Origin: Marsupella aquatica
Lineage: Eukaryota > Marchantiophyta
Assembly (NCBI GenBank): GCA_973895155.1
Contig: OZ316895.1
Span: forward strand, 6,076,001-6,140,000
Reading direction: 5' to 3'
Length of the DNA stretch: 64,000 bases
Shown here: positions 9,500 through 19,659 of the stretch, piece after piece
Layout of the letters: each line of letters opens with the position of its first letter
Position numbering within the stretch: position 1 is the first letter of the stretch
Position numbers and translations under genes: made by a program
The notes under the pieces: generated by a model
Databases searched by the model: none
Told to the model about the DNA's origin: nothing
Seen by the model: the letters and a program-made list of their open reading frames with translations, nothing else

Positions 9500-9830
9500 A
9501 AATTCTAGAACCATAACCGAGACGGACTACATGCAAGAGGCACCTACATGCGACCAGATAAAAAGCATGGATAGGTCTGAAACGCTTGCTTAAAAAGAAA
9601 TTCGCGAACAAATTCCGACAAAAGCGTGCAAGAGTGGCAGCATTCAAATTTACATATGATGGCCAACACGGTTCGCCGATTGCAGAGGTGGCCACTTCGT
9701 CCGAGAGCGAAGTCGATGCCGTTTGTAGAGGATATTCGCCTTCGCTAGGGACTGAATGAAGTTATTGCTTCCCGTGTCTATCAGAGAGTCCCCGAATGCA
9801 AATATTGCTTGCGGAAAGTTTGGTGCAGTC
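9500..9830 (-). pseudogene. GDSL esterase/lipase exon remnant, copy 2 (in tandem unit 1)
   Basis: Minus-strand translation shows SLIDTGSNNFIQSLAKAN (about 9785-9735) and, one frame over, GIDFALGRSGHLCNRRT then VLAII, i.e. the start of a GDSL hydrolase with a frameshift between the first two conserved pieces. The catalytic-serine block is recognisable only as a damaged version. No downstream exons in this unit. Confidence 0.66.
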
Positions 9831-10284
9831 GTGGATCGAGACGCCTGATGTCACCTATCTTAACAGGGCATAGACGCACATGCATTTCACCAGCAGACGT
9901 CAATACATATATGACCACTGAACGCAGATGTTAGACCACAACTGAGTTCAACTAACCAAATATGTAGGCGATCGGATAAAATTGAGTGAAAAGGAGTGAC
10001 AGCCCGTAATGATTAGACGCCAGAAAAGGCGATAAAGGGTTTTACGTGAAGACTTGTATAATGCACGAACCAAAGATCATGTACACCAGACCGCTCGCTC
10101 TTCGTTGCCCTTCTGCCAAACCGTCAAACGTCATTTTCTCCTGAGTACTGAACATTACTACTGTTCCAAAGTTGACGAACCTTAAAATTGCAAATGGAGC
10201 ATCAGAACCAGATCGATCGAGCAACTGTACAGGAATCGACATTCAACCCCCGACAAGATCAAAATCAGAATGGTTTGTGTTTTC

Positions 10285-10450
10285 AGCGTTGGAGCGTACA
10301 GGCCGCAAACTTTCTGCCTGTCAACGGCGGCAGTTTGCTCAAACCGAAAAGTATATGTGTTTTGGGATACCACCCGACATATATTTTTTGATTTGAGAAA
10401 ACCGCCGCCGTTGACTAGCACGAACTTTGCGGCTTGTACGCTCTAACGCT
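10285..10450. repeat. Foldback element 4, copy a
   Basis: Arms about 80 bp: AGCGTTGGAGCGTACAGGCC at the left pairs with the right end GGCTTGTACGCTCTAACGCT; the stem continues through CAACGGCGGCAGTTTGCTCAAA and ends in a small loop around GGGATACCACCC. Sister copies: 11651-11814, 61488-61645 and 63725-63890. Confidence 0.9.
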
Positions 10451-10859
10451 CTCGATATGTGACTACTACTGGTCCGACGATATCGAAACGTAGATTTCGA
10501 CCGACACCGTTTTTGTACGTATAGATCATGGAGTTCGGGTATGACGTTAAGAGACAACTTACAGAAAGAAACGAAATTACATAAGGGCATTAGATCGCAA
10601 TGTTCTTACAGCAAGACACGAAGTTCTCCAGCTGATACGTGTCCAAGGATGTTTTTGGGAAGACTAGCGACTTTAGGCCTACCATCTTGAGCTAGTGTCT
10701 GACTGCACTTCCCCTTTGTCATCGATCTGCGGTTTAGGCTGCATTGTAGATCATTTGACCAACCTAGGATCATTTAAATACCAGCCTAAAGTATGCAGAT
10801 CGTGGTTTCAGTTCTTCATGTTTCAATAGGTGTTCGAAAAGATAACCGGAGCAATCCAT

Positions 10860-11200
10860 GAGTGTAAATTCTAGAACCATAACCGAGATGGACTACATGC
10901 AAGAGGCACCTACATGCGACCAGATAAAAAGCATGGATCGTAGATCTGAAAAGCTTGCTTGAAAAGAAATTCGCGAACAAATTCCGACAAAGCGTGCAAG
11001 AGTGGCAGCATTCAAATTTACATATGATGGCCAACACGGTTCGCCGATCGATTGCAGAGGCGGCCACTTCGTCCGAGAGGGAAGTCGATGCCATTTGTAG
11101 AGGATATTCGCCTTCGCTAGGGACTGAATGAAGTTGTTGCTTCCCGTGTCTATTAGAGAGTGTCCCCGAATGAACATATTGCTTGCGGAAAGTTTGGTGC
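10860..11200 (-). pseudogene. GDSL esterase/lipase exon remnant, copy 3 (in tandem unit 2)
   Basis: The minus strand from about 11190 reads MFIRGHSLIDTG then SNNFIQSLAKANI: this is the GDSL block of the family (consensus F-G-D-S-L-x-D-x-G-N-N) with the first G-D changed to G-H, which removes the conserved Asp next to the catalytic Ser. A frameshift follows, after which RRTVLAIICKF continues the family alignment. It lies directly upstream, in the transcription sense, of nothing that could complete the protein. Confidence 0.7.
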
Positions 11201-11650
11201 AGTCGTGGAGACGCCTGATATCATCTATCTTAACAGGGCATAGACGCACATACATTTCATCAGCAGACGTCAATACATATATGACCACTGAACGCAGATG
11301 TTAGACCACAACTGAGTTCAACTATCAAATATGTAGGCGATCCGATAAAATTGAGTGAAAAAGAGTGACAGGCTCGTAATGATTAGACGCCAGAAAAAGC
11401 GATGAAGGTTTTACGTGAAGACTTACAATGCACGAACCAAAGATCTTGTACATTAGACCGCTCGCTCTTCGCTGACCGTCTGCCAAACCGTCAAACGTCA
11501 TTTTCTCTGAGTACTGAACATTACCACTGTTCCAAAGTTCACGAACCTTGAAATTGCAAATGGGGCATCAGAACCAGATCGATCGAGCAACTGTACAGGA
11601 ATCGACATTCAATCGCAGACAAGACCAATATCAGCATGGTTTGTGTTTTC

Positions 11651-11814
11651 AGTGTTGGAGCGTACAGGCCGCAAATTTTGTGTTAGTAAACGGTGGCGGT
11701 TTGCTCAAATCGAAAAGTATGTGTTTTGGGATACCACCCGACATATATTTTTTGATTTGAGAAAACCGCCGCCGTTGACTGGCAAAACATTTGCGGCCTG
11801 TACGCTCCAACGCT
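11651..11814. repeat. Foldback element 4, copy b
   Basis: Same hairpin as 10285-10450, located at the equivalent place in tandem unit 2; the right arm here is the better match to the left (GGCCTGTACGCTCCAACGCT). Confidence 0.9.
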
Positions 11815-11951
11815 CTCGTATATGTGACTACTACTGGTCCGACGATATCGAAACGTAGATCTCGTACATGTGACTACTACTGGTCCGACGATATCGAAAC
11901 GTAGATCTCGTACATGTGACTACTACTGGTCCGACGATATCGAAACGTAGA
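11814..11951 (+). repeat. Tandem repeat, 46-bp unit, 3 copies
   Basis: Units start at 11814, 11860 and 11906. Each reads TCTCGTACATGTGACTACTA then CTGGTCCGACGATATCGAAA and CGTAGA; the first has one substitution (GTATATG). The corresponding place in tandem unit 1 has a single copy, so this amplification came after the 1.3-kb duplication. Confidence 0.97.
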
Positions 11952-12315
11952 TTTCGACCGACACCGTTTTTGTACGTATAGATCATGGAGTTCGGGTATG
12001 ACGTTAAGAGACAACTTACAGAAAGAAACGAAATTACATAAGGGCATTAGATCGCAATGTTCTTACAGAAAGACACGAAATTATATAAGGGCATTAGATC
12101 GCAATGTTCTTCAGATTCCACTGGCGTTCCATTGAAGGATTATCCGCAAATTTACAGATTCAAGAGAAGTTCGTTGAAAAATCAGGACTCTCAATCCTTT
12201 GAAAACGCGGCGCGGCGGGCTCTCGAGGCCCGGGGCAATCCAATCGGGTTTTTGTTGACGGGTATCTTGTTCGAAAGAGAGCTCTAAAACTAAATGCAGC
12301 AGTGAGAAGAGTACA

Positions 12316-12399
12316 GATGTGTCAGTTTTGACAAAGCTGATATGGCCTAGCTCGGGATCCCGAGCTACGCCATATCTCTCTGACGAAACTCACACATGT
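12316..12399. repeat. Loop-free palindrome, arms about 41 bp
   Basis: Centred on a perfect 20-bp palindrome TAGCTCGGGATCCCGAGCTA (12348-12367). Pairing extends outward through GATATGGC/GCCATATC and CAGTTTTG/CGAAACT to GATGTGT/ACACATG with a few mismatches. It sits at the inner edge of the left mosaic. Confidence 0.92.
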
Positions 12400-12539
12400 A
12401 TACCGAAGTCCATTGCACAAACTTACTCTGGGCATGATTGCGATCTACACACATCATTTTGCCTCCAACACAATAATCGATAGCTACAGTAGATGAAAGG
12501 TGAGGTCTGAGGTTTAATCAGGACCTTAAGACACTCTCG

Positions 12540-12900
12540 ACCTAGGCTCATATATATATTGGTGACTCCCTCGCTAATTTGTATATAACTACTCTAACCG
12601 TGATCTTGTACCCCATAAGTGTAATTTACTCTTCAAAAACCTGTTATGCACTTATGAGTAAGTGTAATTTGATGGAGTTGTGCACTAACTGATAAGTGTC
12701 CATGTCTAAATTTCAAGAGTTGCACTCACAAAATTGTCATTCAGCAAAAGTGTTTTGGCCTATTTGCACTTGGAAAATGTGCAACAAAGTGCAAAGTCTG
12801 TAATAAGAAACCTAGGAGCTGGACACCTTGCAATGACAGGTTTTGCACTTATGGATTTTGCACTTGGAGAGAGATGACTTTAGCTTCCTATGGTTAGCGT
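12540..12900 (+). repeat. Mosaic block A, inverted copy at 56.79-57.08 kb
   Basis: Rich in short AAGTGTAA/AAGTGCAA motifs. The order GACTCCCTCGC, GTAATTTGATGGAGTTGTGCAC, GATAAGTGTCCATGT, AGCAAAAGTGTTTTGGCC, GGACACCTTGCAAT, GGTTTTGCACTTA, TTAGCTTCCTATGGTTAGC is found reverse-complemented between 57.07 and 56.79 kb. Shorter AAGTGCA-rich sequence also occurs in the leader of the copia element near 25.0 kb, which may be chance. Confidence 0.85.
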
Positions 12901-12954
12901 TCCTGACTGTGGTATGCCTTTTTAATTGTGTATGCTTAATAGCATTTGGACAGG

Positions 12955-13245
12955 CTTTTTACTAACCTATCCCCCCAAGTGACCATAATTATAAACCTGT
13001 CCCCCAAACTATTTTAATTTCTAAGTATACCCTTTTTGTATATGTGTTAACAGTAACTCATATACTTAACCCAAGGTCCGTCCCTATTGGTCGCATGACA
13101 CTTTGGTCTTTTAATAACCTATTTCCCAAACTGACCATAATTATCTACTTGTCCCCCAAATTATTTTAATTCCTATTTAGACCCCCTTTTTCATACATGG
13201 GTTAACTTTAACTCATATACTTAACCCAAGGTCATTCCCTATTGG
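12955..13245 (+). repeat. Degenerate tandem duplication, about 150-bp unit
   Basis: Two units, from about 12955 and 13108: each has ACTAACCTAT or TAATAACCTAT, GACCATAATTAT, CTTGTCCCCCAAA or similar, TATTTTAATT, a CCCTTTTT tract, GTTAAC, and AACTCATATACTTAACCCAAGG then TCCCTATTGG. Confidence 0.85.
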
Positions 13246-13249
13246 ACTG

Positions 13250-14660
13250 GGAGCCCTTTTTAAAATGGGATGCTGGGAAGGAAATAGGGGTGTGATGGGA
13301 AGGAAGAGATGGCTGTGTTGCCGAGCCTGCCTTTGTGGGTTTGGCGGGGCAGGGAGGAAGCTGGGGTTGTGCCTGTCCTATCACAATGCTAGGGAGTTTG
13401 TCCGGCTCTCCCTTATTTGTCATGACGGGAAGGAGTCAGCTTGGGTTAGAGGAGAACAAGCTGGGGTTCAGTGTGGTCAATGGGGCCTTGCCATGTGTCC
13501 TGACCATATTCAGACTCATTAATTTCTTAAATCTGAGAAAATGAAAATGTTTTACCACCAGTGTGGAAATGGATGGAGAAGTGGTAGAATGCTTGGAACC
13601 CCATATTGGATGGGTTATTGCTGGAAATGGATGGAGACGTGGTAGAATGCAAAGAATCACATTTTGGGTGCATTCCTGAGGGACAGAAAATTATAAAACC
13701 AAGTTACCCGGATGGACCTGACTTATAGTGTGAACCCCTACCCACATTGACCATGACACCCCTTTCATCCTAACTCACTGAAACTCTATTTGCTTCCATA
13801 CATTTTTACCAGAAAATTCCTCCCTTGCATTTCTCCCTAGCAACCACCAAACCAGCTGTTCTTGGGGTCATTAGAAGAGGCTTAGAAAGATCTTTCCTAC
13901 AAGCTCATGATAGCCGACTTTAATTAAAATGCTAAATATTTCTACTGAGTACACTCTCCCTCAATGTACAGTCTTCTCACTTCCAAAGTTTCTTACCAGC
14001 AAAAATTTTGCCATTCGATGTTTCCCATGATGTTGTCAAATTGGCTGTTCTTGGCTTATTAGGCCTGGCGTAGAATGAGCTTTCCCACAAGTCTACCCTC
14101 GCCAACTTTCAAAAAGAATTGAGAAAGCTACAAATGTCAAAAAACATCTGTCTCGTTTTCATAGGTGCCACTCGCTGGTGTAATATGTATCATTTGAACA
14201 GTAGACAGGGTATCATTGGGGTCCATGCAGGTTGCAAGTCTATTCAAGCATTTTTTCCAGGCCCTGAGGTGCATCCTGGCTTCATTTCTTTTGCGGATTG
14301 TTGAATAATGGAGGTTGCAAGTCTATTCAAGCATTTTTTCCAGGCCCTGAGGTGCATCCTGGCTTCATTTCTTTTGCGGATTGTTGAATAATGGAGAGCT
14401 CTCTGAGTTCTTCTAACTACACATCAACAATAATGGATATCACAGGACAATCGCAGCTAGGAAAACCCAATCGTCACTGGTTTTCATCTTCCAAATAATC
14501 GACCAACAAAGTAATGTTCAAAGGCATTTGTACTATCCATCGGACAAACAGCAGCTTTATTACCCCAACTTGTGGAAGACAGAAGGGACGAGAAAAATAC
14601 TTTGAAAATCGCTTACAAGCAGCATAAGCAAACGAACCCCTCCGAAAACAACTGTCGGTT
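13250..14660. other. Non-coding region with small direct repeats
   Basis: No gene recognised. GGAAATGGATGGAGA(A/C)GTGGTAGAATGC occurs twice 58 bp apart (13565 and 13623). The 83-bp duplication at 14230-14395 is listed separately. Open frames at 13265-13544 are purine-rich and have no coding character. Confidence 0.5.
14230..14395 (+). repeat. Perfect tandem duplication, 83-bp unit, 2 copies
   Basis: Units 14230-14312 and 14313-14395 begin GGTTGCAAGTCTATTCAAGC and end TTGTTGAATAATGGA. I see no difference between them, unlike every other repeat in the window, so it is very recent or an assembly effect. Confidence 0.96.
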
Positions 14661-14663
14661 GAT

Positions 14664-17600
14664 TTATCGGAGAAGCCCTAAGAACTTGAGGATAAAGGTA
14701 TAAACAAATGCTTTTTCCTGAAGCTTATCGAATCTGCAATTATAAGAGAACACCGAATAGCAACTAAGCAATCAGTGCTCAAATTCAACAGAATAAGTCC
14801 CCCGTTCCCCAACCCTGAATACTTTAAACAGCCCAAACAGAAATTGATATCAGTGGGCAAAAAGAATAGTAGTTTAGAAAAACTTCACAGGCACAGACCT
14901 GCCCGACTTGGAGAAATGGCCAGCACCCATATCACACTTGAAAAGCAGAACATTCTTATCCGTCTTCTTCTCTCGTAACAATGCTGTGAACTTTGCAGGT
15001 TCCCAGTACGCCACTCTTGGATCTGTTCACAAAATCTAGAACTGAGATCTCTAGGGATGCTATTTTTTCTTAAAACCAATTCGTCTAAAGCTCAAAATAT
15101 GCTCAATGTACTCTGACAAAGACCTGAATCAGCTCAAAATAAGGGAAAGGAGATCTTGAACCCACCATGGAGACCACCAGTGATTAACGTATGTGGATAT
15201 TGCTGTGCTTTAACCTTGAAAACAACAATCAGTCCAAAGGAATCAATGATCAGCTCAAACTGTAGGATGGTAGGAGTCGTGCGAAATTTTGCGATAGTAG
15301 TGGTGTGGGGTACTAGAAGCGGTAGAAACTAATTACGGATGGAATGAAACAGACTTGCAAAGATATTTCACCTAAACTCAGGTGAAATAAGCTGAGCAAT
15401 GCGCTTAGCAAGAAAGCAAATTGATGTTTGCATAGTCACTCACGTTGTCCACAGGGGAGTAAGAACGCATGTACTTATAGAACTCCTCCTTAGCGGGATT
15501 ACCCCATTCCTGCGTTGAGGAAAGCCAACGATTATCAATGATGCGTGGAAGAACCCATTTTCCAACCCACTTCGTGATGGAATGTTAACATATGAGCTAC
15601 AGACAGCGTTTACACCACCATAACTACAAAAAACACCATCCACGCTGCAACGATCATCGATACCAGACGTCTGAAAACGTGATCCGGAGTTCCAATCTTG
15701 AAAGAGTTTTCCAACAAAGCCTGCTCTTCAATATCTTTCCGAATTAGTTCCTATTACTTGATCTTGATTCGGAGTTCCAATCTTGAAAGAGTTTTCTGAC
15801 AAAGCCTGCTCTTCATTATCTTTTCACCGATTTCATGCTACCTGATCTCGATCCGGAGTTCCAATCTCGAAGAGTTTTCCAACAAAGCCTGTTCTTCCTT
15901 ATTTCCTTCAATTATCTCATATTACTTGAAAAACTATCAGTTGCAAATAGAGCATGTGAGCTTCAATCCCTACTTCACTTGTAGCATTAAATGACCATAC
16001 CTCCCATTCCGCGGTTGTTAAAGGAATGGACGCATCCAGCATTGTTGCCACTACATCAACAAATGCCACCTCAGCAACAGCTGCAGTGAAAATATCTGGG
16101 CGCATTGTCATGACGGCACCAATGAGAAGCCCTCCTGCACTCCGTCCATTTATACAAATCCTGTTCTTCGCCCCAAATTTGTTGTCTATCAAATACTCCG
16201 CGGAGTCGATAAAATCAGTAAAAGTATTCCTCTTGAAAAGGAGTTTGCCATTCTCATACCACTTCCGCCCCATTTCCCCTCCACCTCGAATGTGGGCAAT
16301 TGCAAAAACTATCCCTCTGTCCAATAAAGATAGCCTATTTGAGTCGAACTCGGGATCAATGCAGATCTGTGAAGAAAGCACGGTATTAAAACTTGTACGC
16401 TAAACTTCGTTGTAAATGAAAGACAGCAAATAACGTCAAGATCACTGCAATCTGGTACAGTTTAAGGGCTCCTTACCTCATAAGAACCATAGCCGTACAA
16501 CATCAATGGATCAGTCCCATCTAACTTTACCAGATCTTTCCTGTATACGATGGAAATAGGAATGAGGGTTCCATCCTTCGCTGTTGCCCATTTCCTGGCA
16601 GTCTCATAGTTATGTCTGTCGAAATCTCCAAGGACCTGTGTAATAAAATCTCTTAAGTGTCATGCGACATCTATACTAACGGAGCAAAAATTATAGAGTA
16701 GGAAGCTTTTAACAAGTTTCTACAAAGCCTTAGCAGTGTCGGAATTTCAGTTACTGTCCTTCGCGTACATACGATTCAGAATGACAAAACTATTTGCTAC
16801 TAAGTCTTGCACAGTAACTCCATTACTGATCAGGTCATCACTTAGACCCCAGGAACATGAGACACTTCCTTAACGCCGAACGTCCTTTTAGATCTATAGT
16901 GGTATTACTAATGGCGAAATAATGTCCCCCTGTTTTTGTCCAGGTAGAAAACAAATGACAGCTCTAGTGACAAAAGGATAGAAACCCACCGGATGGATCT
17001 TCTTCAAAACTGCCTCCCCTGTATTCATGTCGTAGTCATAGATTGACGAAGGTGTGCTCAATGAACTGTAATTATAGCGAAAAATAGGTGAGTTGTATTG
17101 ACTCTGTGTCTGCCATACGCTGTAAGCTGGTTCTGGAAATTGAACTTTTTCGCCGTTACCAAGACTGGTTATTGGCTCACCAATTGAAGGAAGCTTGTAT
17201 ATGGTCAATGTCACCAGTCCATTCTCCCGCTCCTCAACTATCAAATGGTCAGTAGAGGTCCCGATGGACTGCAACTTCACACTACATGGCAAACGAAATG
17301 TTAGAAACCAGTCGATCTATAACAAACCATCACAATTTTCTACAATAATGATTATGATGGTAGAGTCAGATAGAGTCAATGATCCAAAGAAAAGCCTCAG
17401 GGGCATAAAGCTGCCGTTAGCTGAAATACTATAAGCTACACACCTTGGCCTATGAGGAAGTAGGGTAGTTGTGGCCGAAGGGTTGTCCACAGGTGCTACA
17501 AGTAGTTCAGAGTTATAGAACTCGTCACTTCTTTTAGTGATGAAGAAGTGATCTCCCCTATGAGCAGCCGCAAAGTCAACACCTTCCACTCTCTGGGTCA

Positions 17601-19441
17601 AGGGCTTAAGCTCTCCGTCCGGGTTTTTCTTGTCCAGAAAAAGGACAAATTGAGTGACTTTGCTGCCAGAATACACCATGAAGTACATGTCACTGTCTGT
17701 CGATGATATCTCCAACCAGTGCTCGACGTCTTTCTCATGGTAAAGCAGCTTATCTTCAGACTGTTCTGACCCTACTTTGTGAAGCCATACCTGCACAGCC
17801 ACATAAGAGTGAGATCCAACAAAATATCCTAGGAGATGGGAATGACATCTAGTCGACACTTGACCCAACCCAAACTCCAGAGAAATGAATTTGCAAACAA
17901 GAATTCCAATTCTACAAACCTTAAATGGCCGCAGAGTTTCATCTTGAGTGACGTAGTATAAAGTGTTGTTGTCGCCCCATTCTACGTTTTCAGTAGTTCC
18001 AATAACTGGACTCCCAACATCTTGTTTGGTTTCTATGTTGACGACGCGATTAGTGTAGATTTCATTTCCTGTGAAATCTTCCGACACTGAAAAGAACTTG
18101 TGGTCTGGACTAACCTAAAGTAAGAAATTTACAGCCAATAAGAATCCAATAAGAATCCAAACGAATCACGTTGCAGCTAAACAAAAATCAAAGTTTCACA
18201 CAGGACAATCATGAAGTACGACGACAGCACATCAAAATCAAAGAAGGCGATATCAAAAGCGTAATGTCTAGCACACACTGTCGCATTGACACTTACCTTC
18301 AAGGCTCCAACCATGTAAAATTCATGCTGCGCAGCCACGGCATTTTCATCCAGAAGAATCTCCTCCTCCTGAGCTCCGGCAGTCTCCATCACTTCCCCCA
18401 CAGTCCCAGGTCCCTCGCCACCAAGAATTGGACGCCGACAGAAAACTGGATACTGCTTTCCAGTCACATCCTTACAGTAGTAAAAGTAGGGACCCTTCCT
18501 CAACGGCACCGATCTATCATCTTCTTTGATTCTCGCTCGCATTTCTTTGTACAAGTTTGTTTGAAACTCTTTAGTGTCTGCACAGACCAGGTACTTCTTA
18601 GTCCGTGTCGTCACTTAAAATTTCCTCGCCTGGTAAGAGAATCCGCAAAACTAAAGAGAATTTTCCGCTGATAGGGGGAAACTATAATACACAGCCCTAA
18701 TCAATTTCAACAGATTGTGTGCATCCTGATCATGCTTGACGTTTCTCATTTTAGCCCATTGCAGCTCCAGTGGGAAAAGCATCCGCAAGGTGACGGAGCA
18801 TTGTTTTCCGGGTAGGCCAATTCAAAAAAACCAGCCAACTGAACTTTAACATCTCGTGTGCTTCACTACTCTGCTCAACATTTTCCCCTTTGCCACATTA
18901 GAAGCTCGAGTAGTGAGAATGGGCATTCACAATCCGGACCTGCCATGACAGCTTCAGTGTACTCATTCTCGGCTTTCAGGTAAGCCAAAACCTCCGGATC
19001 CTTCCGACTATCATCACGCAGCCAGTAGTAATCATCCTCCTTCACATCTCCAAAATGCTCCGACGTGTGAGGCTTCTTCGTCACCTGCGGCGGCTCCAAG
19101 TCGCCGACGCCCACTGCCATGGCGCTCACCGCTCGGCAACTACTCCTGCTCGCTCTCCCGAAATCACCTAATTCCTCCGAAAGAAATTTCACACTCAAGG
19201 CTTTGGAATTGTTGTTAGACAGCTTCGGCAGCAGCCAAGAACTCGTGTTGAGGCTCAGAAATGTAGGCCCCCTTGTTGGCGATGTCCGTGAAAGCAGCTG
19301 GGAAGGAACAGCAACCGTGCTATGAAATCGAGGCACTCGAATCCCACATGGCTCGCTACAGAGTGCGGACATGCGCCTGCTCAGAAATCCCGAGTGCTGT
19401 AGAAGTAAACTTCTCTGCAGGACGTCTTGGAAGTGCTGCAT
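14664..19441 (-). CDS. Prolyl oligopeptidase / oligopeptidase B family serine peptidase, 11 exons
   Basis: Exons (high to low): 19441-18940, 18577-18297, 18114-17920, 17790-17444, 17281-16990, 16635-16477, 16366-16001, 15509-15444, 15214-15166, 15022-14899, 14733-14664; splice phases agree throughout and give 816 residues. Residues 1-107 are Ser/Arg-rich without acidic clusters, like an organellar transit peptide; residues 120-170 hold the conserved start (DDYYWLRDDSR), residues about 190-540 the beta-propeller and 550-816 the alpha/beta-hydrolase. The likely catalytic triad is Ser668 in INGRSAGG, Asp753 in GGLHDPRV and His788 in GAGHFSKSGR; the loop around AHIRGGGEMGRKWYENG (exon 7) is typical of the family. 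Known: these enzymes cut short peptides after Pro or basic residues. A second ATG at 19120 (Met108) begins right before the conserved region and would give a cytosolic form. Its closest relatives are plant 'protease II' proteins; whether it prefers Pro or Arg/Lys cannot be decided here. Confidence 0.93.
15680..15938 (+). repeat. Intronic minisatellite, 84/85-bp unit, 3 copies
   Basis: Lies in the intron between the seventh and eighth exons of the peptidase gene. CGGAGTTCCAATCT starts at 15685, 15770 and 15854; each unit continues with AAGAGTTTTC, AACAAAGCCTG and TCTTC. Copies differ by 10-20 percent. Confidence 0.93.
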
Positions 19442-19568
19442 TGGCGGTCTTTCTCTGCTCGAGGTGGAGGACTGCTGTAGCTCGAGGTGAGCGGGAAATC
19501 GATGAACTCCTCACATCTCACTGCCCAACATCGCCCAAAGCTTCAGATTCAGATTTTCCACAGTGACG

Positions 19569-19630
19569 AAGCCTCTATATGCATTGGCACTGCCAGACTA
19601 AGCCTCTATATGCATTGGCACTGCCAGAAT
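19569..19630 (+). repeat. Tandem duplication, 31-bp unit, 2 copies
   Basis: AAGCCTCTATATGCATTGGC begins at 19569 and again at 19600; units differ only in the last bases. It lies about 130 bp upstream of the peptidase start codon, so it may be in its promoter or 5' leader. Confidence 0.93.
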
Positions 19631-19659
19631 GATGGATGGGCAAGCGAAAACTTGAATTT

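Larger units (their letters stand above)
9375..12064 (+). repeat. Tandem duplication of a 1.25-1.3 kb unit
   Basis: Unit 1 runs about 9375-10612 and unit 2 about 10759-12064, in direct orientation. Landmarks keep the same order in both: AGGATCATTTAAATACCAGC (9382 and 10766), ACCGAGACGGACTACATGC or its variant, GGCCAACACGGTTCGCCGAT, CAGACGTCAATACATATATG, GATTAGACGCCAGAAAA, the foldback element, and GATCGCAATGTTCTTACAG. The offset is 1384 bp at the left end and grows by about 92 bp towards the right, because unit 2 has two extra copies of a 46-bp repeat. A short third partial copy follows at 12065-12110. Confidence 0.9.

Noticed and set aside
11814-11951. 46-bp and 67-bp tandem arrays considered as CRISPR
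   Set aside because: The repeats abut with no unique spacers, and the genome is eukaryotic.
13265-13544. Overlapping plus-strand frames of 69-85 codons
   Set aside because: Gly/Trp/Cys-rich translations of a G-rich stretch; no family and no splice context.
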